The notes: generated from the sequence alone by a model not told the origin. A stretch of 64,000 nucleotides of DNA from Pseudomonas sp. v388 (GCF_003935425.1 NZ_RHQN01000004.1:413320-477319), one strand, 5' to 3'; shown: positions 26,087 through 35,813, counted from the first letter of the stretch. Numbers and translations: made by a program.

Positions 26087-26218
26087 ATGCATGAAATCCC
26101 AAACTTCCCACCAGGCCAACAGGAACCACAACAGTCGACGCTGGCGCAACAAGAGCTGGGTCAGGCTGTCGCAATGAAAGCAGCACCGGCCAAGGAAAAA
26201 CTGGCCACCAAGCCTTGA
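26087..26218 (+). CDS. Small 43-residue hypothetical protein
   Basis: ATG is preceded by GAGGAG at a spacing of 8 bases, the best ribosome site in the region, and the frame runs 43 codons to TGA. The product begins MHEIPNFPPGQQEPQQSTLA and ends in a lysine-rich, alanine-rich tail (MKAAPAKEKLATKP). It is glutamine/proline-rich, without a membrane segment or cysteines, and likely disordered. I do not recognise a family. Support is the ribosome site and codon use; no function is assigned. Confidence 0.55.
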   Translation: MHEIPNFPPGQQEPQQSTLAQQELGQAVAMKAAPAKEKLATKP

Positions 26219-26311
26219 GCAATGCCTGAAGGCGATTGTTTTCAGGCGTATCGAAATCCGGTCTGGCCGAATTTCAATACGCCTGGAATACCCACCTGAG
26301 AAGGCCCCGCC

Positions 26312-26491
26312 ATGACCGATTTCGACGAACCCCAAGCCGCCGCGCTGATCGACGCCGCTGAACAGATGATCGAGATCTGGAACCATTTGAGTCCGGAGAA
26401 GCAAAGCGCCCTGCTGGCTCGCTTCGGGACGCAGGAAAATGCGCTGGCAGCCTTGATCACCACCCGGCTGGTCGCGCCGCCTGCAGAATGA
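26312..26491 (+). CDS. Small 59-residue hypothetical protein
   Basis: The frame begins at ATG 26312 with GAGAAGG 8 bases upstream and ends at TGA 26491. The product is acidic and predicted helical (MTDFDEPQAAALIDAAEQMI at the start, then WNHLSPEKQSALLARFG), soluble, without cysteines. It is 93 bases after the other small gene on the same strand and 154 bases before an MFS gene. No family recognised. Third-position GC bias is like that of the neighbouring genes, which supports coding. Confidence 0.65.
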   Translation: MTDFDEPQAAALIDAAEQMIEIWNHLSPEKQSALLARFGTQENALAALITTRLVAPPAE

Positions 26492-26645
26492 AGCGTGGGC
26501 TGTACCTGCGTTTTTATTTCAATCTGTAACCCCTCTAACGCCTTGTGCGCCGTTATCATGGCAACTTCGAGAGCTTGCTAAGGGTTTTCCCCACCCGGTA
26601 CTCGAATGTCCTGTCTGATCCGCTGCCCGAATGGTCGTTTTCCCC

Positions 26646-27848
26646 ATGTCTGATACAAAAGAAGCCCCTGCGCAAGACCCGATGGCGGTCACGCTGCTGG
26701 TCGTTTCCATCGTCCTGTTTACTTTCATCGGCTACCTCAATATCGGCATTCCCCTTGCCGTACTGCCGGGTTTTGTCCATACCGACCTGGGTTTCGGTGC
26801 GGTGGTGGCCGGTCTGGTGATCAGCGTGCAATACCTCGCGACGCTGGTCAGCCGACCCTGGGCCAGCCGCATCATCGACAACATGGGCAGCAAGAAGGCC
26901 GTGCAGTTCGGGCTGGCAGGCTGCGGTTTGAGCGGCGTGTTCATGTTGCTGCCGGTGTGGCTCGGCGACTGGCCGGTCCTTAGCCTGACCATTCTGTTCA
27001 TCGGCCGGGTGATTCTGGGCAGCGCGGAAAGCCTGGTCGGCTCGGGCTCCATCGGTTGGGGCATCGGCCGGGTAGGTTCGCAGAACACCGCGAAGGTAAT
27101 TTCCTGGAACGGCATCGCCAGTTACGGCGCGCTGGCAATCGGCGCGCCGCTGGGGGTCTGGCTGGTCAAGTCGTTCGGCCTGTGGACCATGGGGGTGAGC
27201 ATCATCCTGCTGTGCGCCATCGGCCTGGCATTGACCTGGCACAAGCCGGCCGCGCCGATCGTGCATGGCGAGCGCTTGCCGTTCCTGCATGTGCTGGGCC
27301 GCGTGTTTCCCCACGGCATGGGCCTGGCGCTGGGCGGCATCGGCTTCGGCACCATCGCTACCTTCATCACCCTCTACTACGCCAGCAATAATTGGCCGGA
27401 TGCGGCGCTGTGCCTGAGCCTGTTCGGTGCGAGCTTCATTGCGGCACGGCTGCTGTTCGGCAAGCTGATCAACCGCCTGGGCGGCTTTCGGGTAGCGATC
27501 GTTTGCCTGTCGGTGGAAACCCTGGGCCTGTTGCTGCTGTGGATGGCGCCCACGCCGGGCCTGGCGCTGGCGGGCGCGGCGCTGACCGGTTTCGGCTTCT
27601 CGCTGGTGTTCCCGGCATTGGGGGTGGAAGCGGTGAACCTGGTCCCGGCGTCCAGTCGTGGCGCGGCGGTGGGTGCCTATTCCCTGTTCATCGACCTGTC
27701 GCTGGGCATCACCGGGCCACTGGCCGGGGCGATTGCCGCCGGTTTCGGCTTTGTCTCGATCTTCCTGTTCGCGGCGCTGGCGTCGCTGACCGGGCTGGGT
27801 CTGAGCGTTTATCTGTATAAACAGGCGCAAGCGCTACGCGCGCAATGA
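26646..27848 (+). CDS. MFS transporter (YhhS/YfcJ-like)
   Basis: This protein of about 400 residues is a 12-helix major facilitator. After a short soluble start ([12 protein letters not shown]) it has repeated hydrophobic helices, the motif-A-like loop [19 protein letters not shown] after helix 2 and a second loop [14 protein letters not shown] after helix 8. The pattern resembles the E. coli YhhS/YfcJ (UPF0226) exporters, whose substrates are not firmly known. ATG 26646 is preferred; an in-frame ATG five codons earlier is possible. A perfect inverted repeat follows the stop codon. Confidence 0.85.
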   Translation: MSDTKEAPAQDPMAVTLLVVSIVLFTFIGYLNIGIPLAVLPGFVHTDLGFGAVVAGLVISVQYLATLVSRPWASRIIDNMGSKKAVQFGLAGCGLSGVFMLLPVWLGDWPVLSLTILFIGRVILGSAESLVGSGSIGWGIGRVGSQNTAKVISWNGIASYGALAIGAPLGVWLVKSFGLWTMGVSIILLCAIGLALTWHKPAAPIVHGERLPFLHVLGRVFPHGMGLALGGIGFGTIATFITLYYASNNWPDAALCLSLFGASFIAARLLFGKLINRLGGFRVAIVCLSVETLGLLLLWMAPTPGLALAGAALTGFGFSLVFPALGVEAVNLVPASSRGAAVGAYSLFIDLSLGITGPLAGAIAAGFGFVSIFLFAALASLTGLGLSVYLYKQAQALRAQ

Positions 27849-27850
27849 CG

Positions 27851-27940
27851 GTAGGAGCGACCTTGGTCGCGAAGAGGCCGTAGCAGACGCTGCATCTGCA
27901 TCGCCTGACCGTGTGCTTTCGCGACCAAGGTCGCTCCTAC
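27851..27940. repeat. Perfect 23-base inverted repeat (REP doublet)
   Basis: GTAGGAGCGACCTTGGTCGC plus GAA (27851-27873) is exactly reversed at 27918-27940 (TTCGCGACCAAGGTCGCTCC plus TAC). The arms are separated by 44 bases. It lies between convergent genes (MFS transporter and arfB) and has the form of a pseudomonad REP doublet; it may also act as a two-way terminator. Confidence 0.85.
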
Positions 27941-27962
27941 GGATTCGGGGTGCGTCCGCAGT

Positions 27963-28376
27963 CTAGAAATCCACCTTCCCGCGCCCGGCCTTGATGGAGC
28001 CGCGCTTGGTCTTGGATTCCAGCCTGCGGGTCTTGGAGCCCAGGGTTGGCTTGGTGGGGCGGCGCTTCTTTTCGACTTTGCTGGCGTTGACGATCAATTC
28101 ACTCAGGCGCAACAGCGCATCGGCGCGGTTCTGTTCCTGGGTACGGTATTGCTGGGCCTTGATCACGATGACGCCGTCGCCGGTGATGCGACTGTCACGC
28201 AGCGCCAGCAGCCGTTCCTTGTAGAACGGCGGCAGGGATGAGGCGTTGATGTCGAAACGCAGGTGCATCGCGCTGGACACCTTATTGACATTCTGTCCAC
28301 CCGCACCCTGGGCGCGGATGGCGGTCAGTTCGATTTCAGCGTCCGGGATCTGGACGTTATTGGAAATCACCAGCAT
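27963..28376 (-). CDS. arfB: Alternative ribosome-rescue factor ArfB (peptidyl-tRNA hydrolase)
   Basis: This 137-residue protein frees stalled ribosomes by hydrolysing peptidyl-tRNA. The catalytic GGQ lies in [20 protein letters not shown] (about residues 20-39). The basic C-terminal tail ([20 protein letters not shown] and on) is the part that in this family enters the empty mRNA channel. The length matches YaeJ/ArfB and is too short for a full release factor. It is 34 bases downstream of the aroP-like gene on the same strand. Confidence 0.94.
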   Translation of the reverse strand: MLVISNNVQIPDAEIELTAIRAQGAGGQNVNKVSSAMHLRFDINASSLPPFYKERLLALRDSRITGDGVIVIKAQQYRTQEQNRADALLRLSELIVNASKVEKKRRPTKPTLGSKTRRLESKTKRGSIKAGRGKVDF

Positions 28377-28410
28377 GAATGCATGTTCCCATTTGAGGCT
28401 GTGATGCAGC

Positions 28411-29790
28411 TCACCGCCTGGTCTTGAGCAGGTAACACACCCACATCACCACCAGCCAGACCGGAATCGCATACACCGATACCTTGATCCCCGGAATCAT
28501 CAGCATGATGCCCAGGATAAACACCACGAACGCCAGGCAGACGTAGTTGCCGTACGGATACCACAGCGCCTTGAACGTCGGCACCTGCTGCGTGCGATTC
28601 ATGTGCTGGCGGAACTTGAGGTGCGAGTAGCTGATCATCGCCCAGTTGATGACCAGGGTGGCGACCACCAGCGACATCAGCAACTCCAGCGCCTGATGCG
28701 GTACCAGGTAGTTGAGCAGCACCGCCACCAGCGTCACCGCGGCGGAGACGAAGATCGCCTTGACCGGCACGCCGCGCCTGTCGACCTGAGCCAGCGCTTT
28801 CGGCGCGTCACCCTGCTCGGCCATGCCCACCAGCATGCGGCTGTTGCAGTAGGTGCCGCTGTTGTACACCGACAACGCAGCGGTCAGCACCACGAAGTTG
28901 AGGATGTGCGCCGCGGTGTCGCTGCCCAGCATCGAGAACACCTGGACGAACGGGCTGCCGCTGTAGCTGTCGCCGGACGCATTGAGCGTGCCGAGCAAGG
29001 TGTCCCACGGCGTCAGCGACAGCAGGACCACCAGCGCACCGATGTAGAAAATCAGAATGCGGTAGATGACCTGGTTGATCGCCTTCGGAATGACGGTCTT
29101 GGGTTGTTCCGCTTCGGCTGCGGTAAACCCGAGCATTTCCAGGCCGCCGAACGAAAACATGATGATCGCCAGGGCCATCACCAACCCGCCGACACCATTG
29201 GGAAAAAATCCGCCGTGCTCCCAGAGGTTGCTGACCGACGCCTGCGGGCCGCCGCTGCCGCTGACCAGCATGTAGCTGCCCAGGGCGATCATGCCGATGA
29301 TCGCCACCACCTTGATGATCGCAAACCAGAACTCGGCTTCGCCGAACACTTTCACGTTAGTGAGGTTGATCGCATTGATCAGGACAAAAAACGCGGCCGC
29401 CGACACCCAGCTCGGGATCTCGGGCCACCAGTAATGAACGTACTTGCCGACGGCGGTCAGTTCCGACATGCCCACCAGGATGTACAGCAGCCAGCAGTTC
29501 CAGCCGGACAGAAAGCCGGCGAAGCCGCCCCAATAGTTGTGGGCGAAATGGCTGAACGAGCCGGCGACCGGCTCTTCGACAATCATCTCGCCAAGCTGGC
29601 GCATGATCATGAAGGCGATAAAGCCGCAAATCGCATAACCGAGGATCATCGACGGGCCGGCGGATTTGAGCACGCCCGCCGAGCCGAGAAACAGGCCGGT
29701 GCCGATGGCGCCGCCCAGGGCGATCAACTGGATGTGCCGGTTCTTGAGACCGCGTTTCAACTCACCCGACGGCGAGATTTTGTCACTCAT
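28411..29790 (-). CDS. aroP: Aromatic amino acid permease (AroP-like, APC superfamily)
   Basis: This 459-residue inner-membrane proton symporter has about 12 helices. The N-terminal block [20 protein letters not shown] followed by [11 protein letters not shown] and the segment [20 protein letters not shown] match E. coli AroP/PheP closely, as does YFGGLE-type [20 protein letters not shown]. It probably imports phenylalanine, tyrosine or tryptophan; proline- or GABA-type specificity in the same family cannot be excluded. The start at 29790 gives the family N-terminus MSDKISPSG. Confidence 0.8.
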   Translation of the reverse strand: MSDKISPSGELKRGLKNRHIQLIALGGAIGTGLFLGSAGVLKSAGPSMILGYAICGFIAFMIMRQLGEMIVEEPVAGSFSHFAHNYWGGFAGFLSGWNCWLLYILVGMSELTAVGKYVHYWWPEIPSWVSAAAFFVLINAINLTNVKVFGEAEFWFAIIKVVAIIGMIALGSYMLVSGSGGPQASVSNLWEHGGFFPNGVGGLVMALAIIMFSFGGLEMLGFTAAEAEQPKTVIPKAINQVIYRILIFYIGALVVLLSLTPWDTLLGTLNASGDSYSGSPFVQVFSMLGSDTAAHILNFVVLTAALSVYNSGTYCNSRMLVGMAEQGDAPKALAQVDRRGVPVKAIFVSAAVTLVAVLLNYLVPHQALELLMSLVVATLVINWAMISYSHLKFRQHMNRTQQVPTFKALWYPYGNYVCLAFVVFILGIMLMIPGIKVSVYAIPVWLVVMWVCYLLKTRR

Positions 29791-29946
29791 GGAAATAGCC
29801 ACCTGATTTTTCTCGCTCCAGGCAGGAACGAACTGCTGCGCATCCGGACCGCAAAGGCCCCGAGCGGTATCGCGAAAAAAGCGCCGCATTGTACACCCCT
29901 CACGCCACGCGGGGTTGCACGCAAGGTTGAGGCTGCGGCACAAACG

Positions 29947-29970
29947 AAAACGCCAGTCTTTCGACTGGCG
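29947..29970 (-). terminator. Intrinsic terminator after rluB
   Basis: CGCCAGTC (29951-29958) pairs with GACTGGCG (29963-29970) around a TTTC loop; on the minus strand TTTTCGTTTG follows. It is 19 bases past the rluB stop codon. Confidence 0.85.
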
Positions 29971-29988
29971 CTTCGTGAGGTCATGCGG

Positions 29989-31215
29989 TTACTGCGGCTT
30001 GCGACGTCCGAAACCCGGACGCTGACCGGAACCGGCCGGCGGGCCACGACGCTTGCCCGATGGCGCATCGTCATCGACCAGCTTGATGCCGACGCGCTTG
30101 GGCGATGGCTTGGCCGGACGCTTGTTCATCTCGCTCGGACGCTCGGCTACCGGCGTACCGCGACCACCTTCGGCCGGACGCGGCGAGCGGGAACCCGGCT
30201 TGCCGGAGTCCTTGCGCGGCGATGGACGCTGGGTGGAGTCGCCACGCGGACGATCACGTTCGCTGCCGGTCACTTGCGGCTGACGCGGCGCGCGGTTCGC
30301 AGGCGCCGCAGCACCTGCGGCCGGACGTGGGGTACGAACAACGCGCTCGCCTTTGCCCAACGGGCGCGACGACTGACGTTGCAGGCGCTCGAGCTTGTCC
30401 TTGGTCTTGGCGTTCATCTGTGGCTGGGCCACAGGCGTCAGGCCGACTTCAGCGGACAGCACGTCGACTTCGTACTGGCTCATTTCGCGCCAGCGGCCCA
30501 TCGGCAGGTCGGAGTTGAGGAACACCGGCCCGTAACGCACGCGCTTCAGACGGCTGACCACCAGCCCCTGGGATTCCCACAGGCGACGGACTTCGCGGTT
30601 GCGGCCTTCCATCACCACGCAGTGATACCAGTGGTTGAAGCCTTCGCCGCCCGGCGCCTGCTGGATGTCGGTGAAACGTGCAGGACCGTCTTCCAGGATC
30701 ACGCCGTTCTTGAGACGCAGCAGCATGTCGTCATCGACTTCGCCGCGGACCCGCACCGCGTACTCGCGGTCCATTTCGAAAGACGGGTGCATCAGGCGGT
30801 TGGCCAGCTCACCGTCGGTGGTGAACATCAGCAGACCGGTGGTGTTGATGTCCAGGCGGCCGATGTTGATCCAGCGGCCTTCTTTCGGGCGCGGCAGGCG
30901 ATCGAATACGGTCGGACGGCCTTCAGGGTCGTCACGGGTGCAGATTTCGCCGTCCGGCTTGTTGTACATGATGACGCGGCGGACCGTTTCGGCCGCCTCT
31001 TCGCGCTTGATGACGCGACCATCGACTGTAATGGCATCGTGCATGTCGACGCGCTGACCGAGGGTAGCGTCCTTGCCATTGACCTTGATGCGGCCCTGGC
31101 TGATCCAGGCCTCGACGTCACGGCGCGAGCCGACGCCGATACGTGCCAGTACCTTCTGCAGCTTTTCGCCTGCAGGTCCGATTTCCTGGCTGTCCTGCTT
31201 GTCTTTTTCACTCAT
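29989..31215 (-). CDS. rluB: 23S rRNA pseudouridine synthase RluB
   Basis: This 408-residue enzyme makes pseudouridine in 23S rRNA (position 2605 in E. coli). An S4 RNA-binding domain (about 17-75) opens EKLQKVLARIGVGSRRDVEA; the catalytic aspartate is D122 in GRLDINTTGLLMF. From about residue 270 the protein becomes a basic, proline/arginine/glycine-rich tail with low complexity, longer than in E. coli but common in pseudomonads. It is downstream of the scp genes on the same strand. Confidence 0.94.
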   Translation of the reverse strand: MSEKDKQDSQEIGPAGEKLQKVLARIGVGSRRDVEAWISQGRIKVNGKDATLGQRVDMHDAITVDGRVIKREEAAETVRRVIMYNKPDGEICTRDDPEGRPTVFDRLPRPKEGRWINIGRLDINTTGLLMFTTDGELANRLMHPSFEMDREYAVRVRGEVDDDMLLRLKNGVILEDGPARFTDIQQAPGGEGFNHWYHCVVMEGRNREVRRLWESQGLVVSRLKRVRYGPVFLNSDLPMGRWREMSQYEVDVLSAEVGLTPVAQPQMNAKTKDKLERLQRQSSRPLGKGERVVRTPRPAAGAAAPANRAPRQPQVTGSERDRPRGDSTQRPSPRKDSGKPGSRSPRPAEGGRGTPVAERPSEMNKRPAKPSPKRVGIKLVDDDAPSGKRRGPPAGSGQRPGFGRRKPQ

Positions 31216-31400
31216 CTGGGCACCTCCCGGTGTGTCGAATCAGGGCCCGCCGCGAACCGGCCGGACCTGCTGCCCGGCGTGCGCGTAGCATCGCGGGACG
31301 AAATACTTGAAAGCCCTGGCGATGATGGATCGCCGAAGGGTCGCGAATCATACGCTCATGCAGCGTAATGCGCATCCAAGGCTAGTTGAATTTCGCCGCG

Positions 31401-31592
31401 TCACTTCTTCTTTTTGCGACCGGCGGTCTTGAGCTGTTTCAGCCTGCTTGCCGATGCGGCCAGCACTTCACGCTTGTCGTCCTTGTCGAGCTTCTTCCAG
31501 GCCTTGATCTCACGCTTGCTGCGCCCGCAGCCCAGGCAGATGTCGTCATCGAATTTGCACAGGCTGATGCAAGGGTTTTTAGTCGAACTCAT
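31401..31592 (-). CDS. DUF1289-family small cysteine protein
   Basis: This 63-residue protein has the DUF1289 pattern PCISLCKFDDDICLGCGRS with cysteines C8, C12, C19 and C22, suggesting zinc or iron-sulphur binding. The C-terminus is lysine-rich (GRKKKK). Its function is unknown. It lies between scpB and rluB on the same strand. Confidence 0.87.
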   Translation of the reverse strand: MSSTKNPCISLCKFDDDICLGCGRSKREIKAWKKLDKDDKREVLAASASRLKQLKTAGRKKKK

Positions 31593-31749
31593 GAATGACG
31601 GGTCTCATGGGATAGAGCGAAGAGATGGCGTGACAGGAGCTTGCTCGCGACAGCGGCGTTGCACCTGTGGACATGCTGCGAATGTACCCGCTCTGTCGCC
31701 GCCAAGCTGCCTGCCGCACACTATCGAGACCATTGCTCCGTGCAGAAGA

Positions 31750-32505
31750 TCATTCCAGGCGATCATCCTCTTCAGGCTCGATCCGCAGCAAATCGTCGAA
31801 ATCGGTCTTGAGACCCTGCTCCATCGTGTCGAGTTCGACCAGCAAACTGCGGAAGCTGGTTTCGTCCTTGGGCGACTCGGGTTCTTCTTCGTCGCCCAGG
31901 CTCGCGTCGGCCAGGGCCTGGAGATGCGCGGGCACCGGGGCATCTTCGAAGTCCAGTTCCGGCTCGGTTTCCATCTCGCGCAACTCAGCCAGCGGCGGCA
32001 GCTCGTCCAGGTTCTTCAGGTTGAAATGGTCGAGAAAACCTTTGGTGGTGGCGAACATCGCCGGTTTGCCGGGGACGTCGCGGTAGCCCACCACCCGAAT
32101 CCACTCACGTTCCAGCAAGGTCTTGACGATATGACTGTTGACCGCGACGCCCCGCACGTCTTCGATCTCACCACGGGTGATCGGCTGGCGATAGGCGATC
32201 AGCGCCAGGGTTTCCAGCATGGCCCGTGAATAGCGCTGCGGGCGTTCTTCCCATAAACGTCCTACCCACGGCGAGAAACGCTCACGGATCTGCAGGCGGT
32301 AACCCGACGCCACTTCCTTGAGTTCAAAGGCACGGCCATCACAGGACTTGCGCAGTACGTCCAACGCTTTCTTGAACACCTGCGGACCAGGCCGTTCGCC
32401 CTCCTCGAACAATTCGTAGAGCCGTTCCAGGGTTTGCGGTTTGCCGGAGGCCAGCAGGAACGCTTCGAGCAGGGGCGCCAGGTCACGGGGTTCGTTCAAA
32501 TTCAT
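31750..32505 (-). CDS. scpB: Segregation and condensation protein B
   Basis: This 251-residue kleisin-associated protein works with ScpA and SMC in chromosome condensation. It has two winged-helix regions (PLLEAFLLASGKPQTLERLY near the N-terminus; LIAYRQPITRGEIEDVRGVA in the middle) and an acidic C-terminal extension rich in E and D. It is 15 bases downstream of scpA, as is usual. Confidence 0.93.
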   Translation of the reverse strand: MNLNEPRDLAPLLEAFLLASGKPQTLERLYELFEEGERPGPQVFKKALDVLRKSCDGRAFELKEVASGYRLQIRERFSPWVGRLWEERPQRYSRAMLETLALIAYRQPITRGEIEDVRGVAVNSHIVKTLLEREWIRVVGYRDVPGKPAMFATTKGFLDHFNLKNLDELPPLAELREMETEPELDFEDAPVPAHLQALADASLGDEEEPESPKDETSFRSLLVELDTMEQGLKTDFDDLLRIEPEEDDRLE

Positions 32506-32520
32506 GATTCGGTTATGGCT

Positions 32521-33339
32521 CTACTCGGCTCGCGCCCGGACATGGATCGCCGCAAACGGCTCGTTTTGGACCAGTTCGACCAAGGATTCCTTGACCAGCT
32601 CCAGCACCGCCATAAAGGTAACGACCACACCCAGGCGGCCCTCTTCAGCGGTGAACAACTCGGCGAACGGCACGAAACCACCGCTCTTGAGGCGTTCGAG
32701 CACATCGCTCATGCGCTCGCGGGTCGACAGCGCCTCGCGGCTGACCTGATGGCTTTCGAACATGTCACCGCGATGCAGCACCTCGGCCATGGACATCAAT
32801 ACTTCTTCGAGACTGACGTCCGGCAGCAGCTTGCGGGCTCGGGCTTCAGGCGCGTCCAGCCTGGGCACCAGCACGTCGCGGCCGACACGTTTCAGGCCGT
32901 CGATACCCTCGGCGGCGGCCTTGAAGCGTTCGTATTCCTGCAAGCGGCGAATCAGTTCGGCGCGGGGGTCGCCCTCTTCTTCCTCGATTTCCGCAGAGCG
33001 CGGCAGCAGCATGCGCGACTTGATCTCGGCGAGCATGGCGGCCATCACCAGGTACTCGGCGGCCAGTTCCAGGCGCACGGTTTTCATCAGTTCGACATAG
33101 CCCATGTACTGGCGAGTGATCTCCGCCACCGGGATGTCGAGGATGTCGATGTTCTGCTTGCGGATCAGGTACAGCAGCAGGTCCAGCGGCCCCTCGAACG
33201 CTTCGAGGAACACCTCCAGCGCGTCCGGCGGAATATACAGATCCACCGGCATCTGGGTGACCGCCTGGCCGTAGACGAGCGCAAACGGCAGCTCCTGCTG
33301 GGCGTCGGCCTGGGGATCCATCGTTTCAACGACGGTCAT
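32521..33339 (-). CDS. scpA: Segregation and condensation protein A (kleisin)
   Basis: This 272-residue kleisin links SMC heads. The family core FEGPLDLLLYLIRKQNIDIL and AAEYLVMAAMLAEIKSRMLL are plain, and the C-terminal winged helix (VVTFMAVLELVKESLVELVQ) binds the SMC head. Its ATG overlaps the stop of the YciO-like gene by one base (TAATG), suggesting coupled translation. Confidence 0.94.
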   Translation of the reverse strand: MTVVETMDPQADAQQELPFALVYGQAVTQMPVDLYIPPDALEVFLEAFEGPLDLLLYLIRKQNIDILDIPVAEITRQYMGYVELMKTVRLELAAEYLVMAAMLAEIKSRMLLPRSAEIEEEEGDPRAELIRRLQEYERFKAAAEGIDGLKRVGRDVLVPRLDAPEARARKLLPDVSLEEVLMSMAEVLHRGDMFESHQVSREALSTRERMSDVLERLKSGGFVPFAELFTAEEGRLGVVVTFMAVLELVKESLVELVQNEPFAAIHVRARAE

Positions 33340-33968
33340 TACGCCTGCTCTTGGAACGGCGTAGGATCGCCACAGCCCACGCGGATCACCTGCGGCTCGC
33401 CTTCGGACAGGTTGATGACCGTCGAGGCGGAAATACCGCCCATGCCGCCGTCGATGATCAGATCGACGTGGTGTTCGAGCAATTCACGCATTTCATAGGG
33501 ATCGCTCAACGGCACGCTGTCGCCGGGCATGATCAGGCTGACGCTCATCAATGGCTCGCCCAGTTGCTCCAGCAGTGCCTGGGCAATGGGATGGCTCGGC
33601 ACCCGCAGGCCGATGGTGCGGCGCTTGGGGTGCAGGATCAGGCGCGGCACTTCGCGCGTGGCGTTGAGGATAAAGGTGTAGGGCCCCGGCGTATGGGCCT
33701 TGAGCGCACGGAATGCACCGGTGTCGACCTTGGCGAACAGCCCCAGCTGGGACAGGTCGCAGCACATCAGGGTGAAGTTGTGCTTGTCGTCCAGCTGGCG
33801 CAGGCGACGGATGCGTTCGATGGCGCTCTTGTCGCCGATCTGGCAACCCAGTGCATAGGAAGAATCTGTGGGATACACCACCAGCCCGCCCGCCTTGATG
33901 ATTTCCGCGGCTTGTTTGATCAGGCGCGGTTGCGGGTTCTCCGGGTGGACCTGGAAAAATTGACTCAC
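33339..33968 (-). CDS. YciO-like L-threonylcarbamoyladenylate synthase-family protein
   Basis: This 209-residue protein has the YrdC/Sua5 fold: GGLVVYPTDSSYALGCQIGD, ERIRRLRQLDDKHNFTLMC, KAHTPGPYTFILNATREVP and a C-terminal ISASTVINLS. Family members make threonylcarbamoyl-AMP for tRNA t6A, but the YciO subgroup (this length, with this K-H-N-F motif) differs from TsaC and its main role is less clear. GTG at 33968 is the likely start. It lies 13 bases after the RNase AM gene, as in E. coli yciV-yciO. Confidence 0.9.
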   Translation of the reverse strand: MSQFFQVHPENPQPRLIKQAAEIIKAGGLVVYPTDSSYALGCQIGDKSAIERIRRLRQLDDKHNFTLMCCDLSQLGLFAKVDTGAFRALKAHTPGPYTFILNATREVPRLILHPKRRTIGLRVPSHPIAQALLEQLGEPLMSVSLIMPGDSVPLSDPYEMRELLEHHVDLIIDGGMGGISASTVINLSEGEPQVIRVGCGDPTPFQEQA

Positions 33969-33981
33969 GGTTCTTTCCTGT

Positions 33982-34845
33982 TCAGACGTCGGCAGTAGGC
34001 TGTTCATGTTTGAATCTGCACCACAGGGGCGGCAAATCTTCAGGTACGGGGCGGTATGTACCGATTTCCCCCCAGGCTCCGGGGCCATGGAAATCGCTGC
34101 CGGCGGTGACCAGCAACCCGAACTCGCGCGCCAGGATGGACAAGGTGCCGACCTGATCGGCCGGCTGCATACCGTTGACGACCTCGATGGCATGTCCGCC
34201 CGCCTGGAGGAAGTCGGCGACCAGTCTACGCCGTTTAGTGCGTGTGAAGTCATAGTGTGAAGGATGCGCCAGGCTGACCCAGGCGTCGGAGGCCCGCAAG
34301 GTGGCCACGGTTTCTTCCAGGGTCGGCCAGTGTTGCTTGACGTCGCCCAGCTTGCCGGCGCCCAGCCATTTGCGGAAAGCCTCGGCGCGATCCTTGACGT
34401 AACCGGCGCGGACCATGAAGTCCGCGAAATGCGGTCGAGCCGGTGCATTGCCGCTGTCGCCCAGTTCCTGCTGGATGGCGCGGGCACCTTCCAGCGCTCC
34501 GGGCATACCTTTGGTCGCCAATTTCTGACTGATTTCCTCGGCACGCAGCCAGCGACCTTCGTGCAGACGGGCGATGGCGGCGGTCAGCGCAGGCGCCTGG
34601 GTGTCGAAGGCGTAGCCCAGGACATGGATGGTCGCCCCGCCCCACGTGCAGGACAATTCCACGCCGTTGACCAGCTGCATACCCAACGCATGGGCGGCTT
34701 CGCGGGCTTCATCGAGGCCTTCGAGGGTGTCGTGATCGGTCAGCGAAAGGACGCGCACGCCGTTTTCATGAGCACGGGCAACCAGTGCAGCGGGCGCAAG
34801 GGCGCCATCGGAAGCGGTGCTGTGGCAGTGCAGGTCAACATTCAT
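33982..34845 (-). CDS. PHP-domain phosphoesterase, RNase AM (YciV/TrpH)
   Basis: This 287-residue metal-dependent phosphoesterase has the PHP motifs MNVDLHCHSTASDG (H6, H8), LSLTDHDTLEG, SLAHPSHYDF and GSDFHGPGAWGE. The E. coli homologue trims the 5' end of ribosomal RNAs and degrades pAp-like nucleotides. It shares a 67-base divergent region with yciB and is followed by the YciO-like gene. Confidence 0.9.
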   Translation of the reverse strand: MNVDLHCHSTASDGALAPAALVARAHENGVRVLSLTDHDTLEGLDEAREAAHALGMQLVNGVELSCTWGGATIHVLGYAFDTQAPALTAAIARLHEGRWLRAEEISQKLATKGMPGALEGARAIQQELGDSGNAPARPHFADFMVRAGYVKDRAEAFRKWLGAGKLGDVKQHWPTLEETVATLRASDAWVSLAHPSHYDFTRTKRRRLVADFLQAGGHAIEVVNGMQPADQVGTLSILAREFGLLVTAGSDFHGPGAWGEIGTYRPVPEDLPPLWCRFKHEQPTADV

Positions 34846-34912
34846 GGTGTAGTGCTTTCGCAGTCATTGATGTTTGTTATTATGCCGCCACATCCTGCTT
34901 CTGGCTGCCACT

Positions 34913-35512
34913 GTGAAACAATTCATCGACTTCATCCCGCTGCTCCTGTTTTTCATCGTCTACAAGACCGACCCTCGCAACGTCGATATTCTGGGCCACA
35001 GCTACACAGTAGGCGGCATTTTCAGCGCAACTGCGATGCTGATCATCAGTTCCGTGGTGGTCTACGGCATTCTCTACCTCAAACAGCGCAAGCTGGAGAA
35101 AAGCCAGTGGCTGACGCTGATCGCCTGCCTGGTCTTCGGCAGCCTGACCCTGGCCTTCCACAGCGAAACCTTCCTCAAGTGGAAGGCGCCGGTGGTCAAC
35201 TGGCTGTTCGCCCTGGCCTTCGCCGGCAGCCACTTCATTGGTGATCGTCCGCTGATCCAGCGGGTCATGGGCCATGCCCTGACCTTGCCGGCCGCCGTCT
35301 GGGTACGCCTGAACGTGGCCTGGATCCTGTTCTTCCTGTTCTGCGGCGCAGCCAACCTGTACGTGGCCTTTACTTACCAGGATTTCTGGGTCGATTTCAA
35401 AGTCTTCGGCAGCCTGGCGATGACCCTGGTATTCCTGGTCGCCCAAGGCATCTACCTGACCCGCCACATGCAGGACGGCGCTCCTTCATCTACGACGAAA
35501 ACCGAGGACTGA
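34913..35512 (+). CDS. yciB: Inner-membrane septation protein YciB (IspA/Z type)
   Basis: This 199-residue membrane protein starts at GTG 34913 with the family N-terminus [18 protein letters not shown] and has five or so hydrophobic helices. [19 protein letters not shown] is the conserved core. In E. coli YciB helps keep envelope integrity and interacts with division/elongation proteins. The start is chosen by homology; a 13-codon open extension upstream overlaps the divergent promoter. Confidence 0.92.
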   Translation: MKQFIDFIPLLLFFIVYKTDPRNVDILGHSYTVGGIFSATAMLIISSVVVYGILYLKQRKLEKSQWLTLIACLVFGSLTLAFHSETFLKWKAPVVNWLFALAFAGSHFIGDRPLIQRVMGHALTLPAAVWVRLNVAWILFFLFCGAANLYVAFTYQDFWVDFKVFGSLAMTLVFLVAQGIYLTRHMQDGAPSSTTKTED

Positions 35513-35513
35513 C

Positions 35514-35813
35514 ATGCTCTACGCCATCATTGCCACCGACGTCGAAAACTCGCTGGAAAAACGCCTGAGCGTGCGTCCTGCGCACCTGGAGCGCCTGAAC
35601 GCCTTGAAAGACGCCGGTCGTCTGGTGCTGGCCGGTCCGCACCCGGCGGTGGACAGCAACGATCCGGGGCCGGCGGGCTTCAGCGGCAGCTTGATCGTCG
35701 CCGAGTTCGAGTCCCTCAGCGCCGCTGAAACCTGGGCCAAGGCTGACCCGTTCGTGGCCGCCGGCGTCTACGGCAATGTGGTGGTCAAGCCGTTCAAGCA
35801 AGTCCTGCCGTAG
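35514..35813 (+). CDS. yciI: YciI-family protein
   Basis: This 99-residue protein has a ferredoxin-like alpha/beta fold: [39 protein letters not shown] and [20 protein letters not shown], with the conserved His/Asp pair of the family. Family members are proposed enzymes with unknown substrates. It starts one base after yciB, so it is co-transcribed, and is followed by a GC hairpin (35829-35860). Confidence 0.9.
   Translation: MLYAIIATDVENSLEKRLSVRPAHLERLNALKDAGRLVLAGPHPAVDSNDPGPAGFSGSLIVAEFESLSAAETWAKADPFVAAGVYGNVVVKPFKQVLP

Noticed and set aside
26556-27830. A 424-codon minus-strand frame opposite the MFS transporter
   Set aside because: The translation is Q/R/H/A-rich without any fold signature, while the plus strand encodes clear membrane helices.
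28603-31368. A 921-codon plus-strand frame spanning aroP and rluB
   Set aside because: It runs across the antisense of two well-supported genes, the intergenic terminator and the aroP leader.
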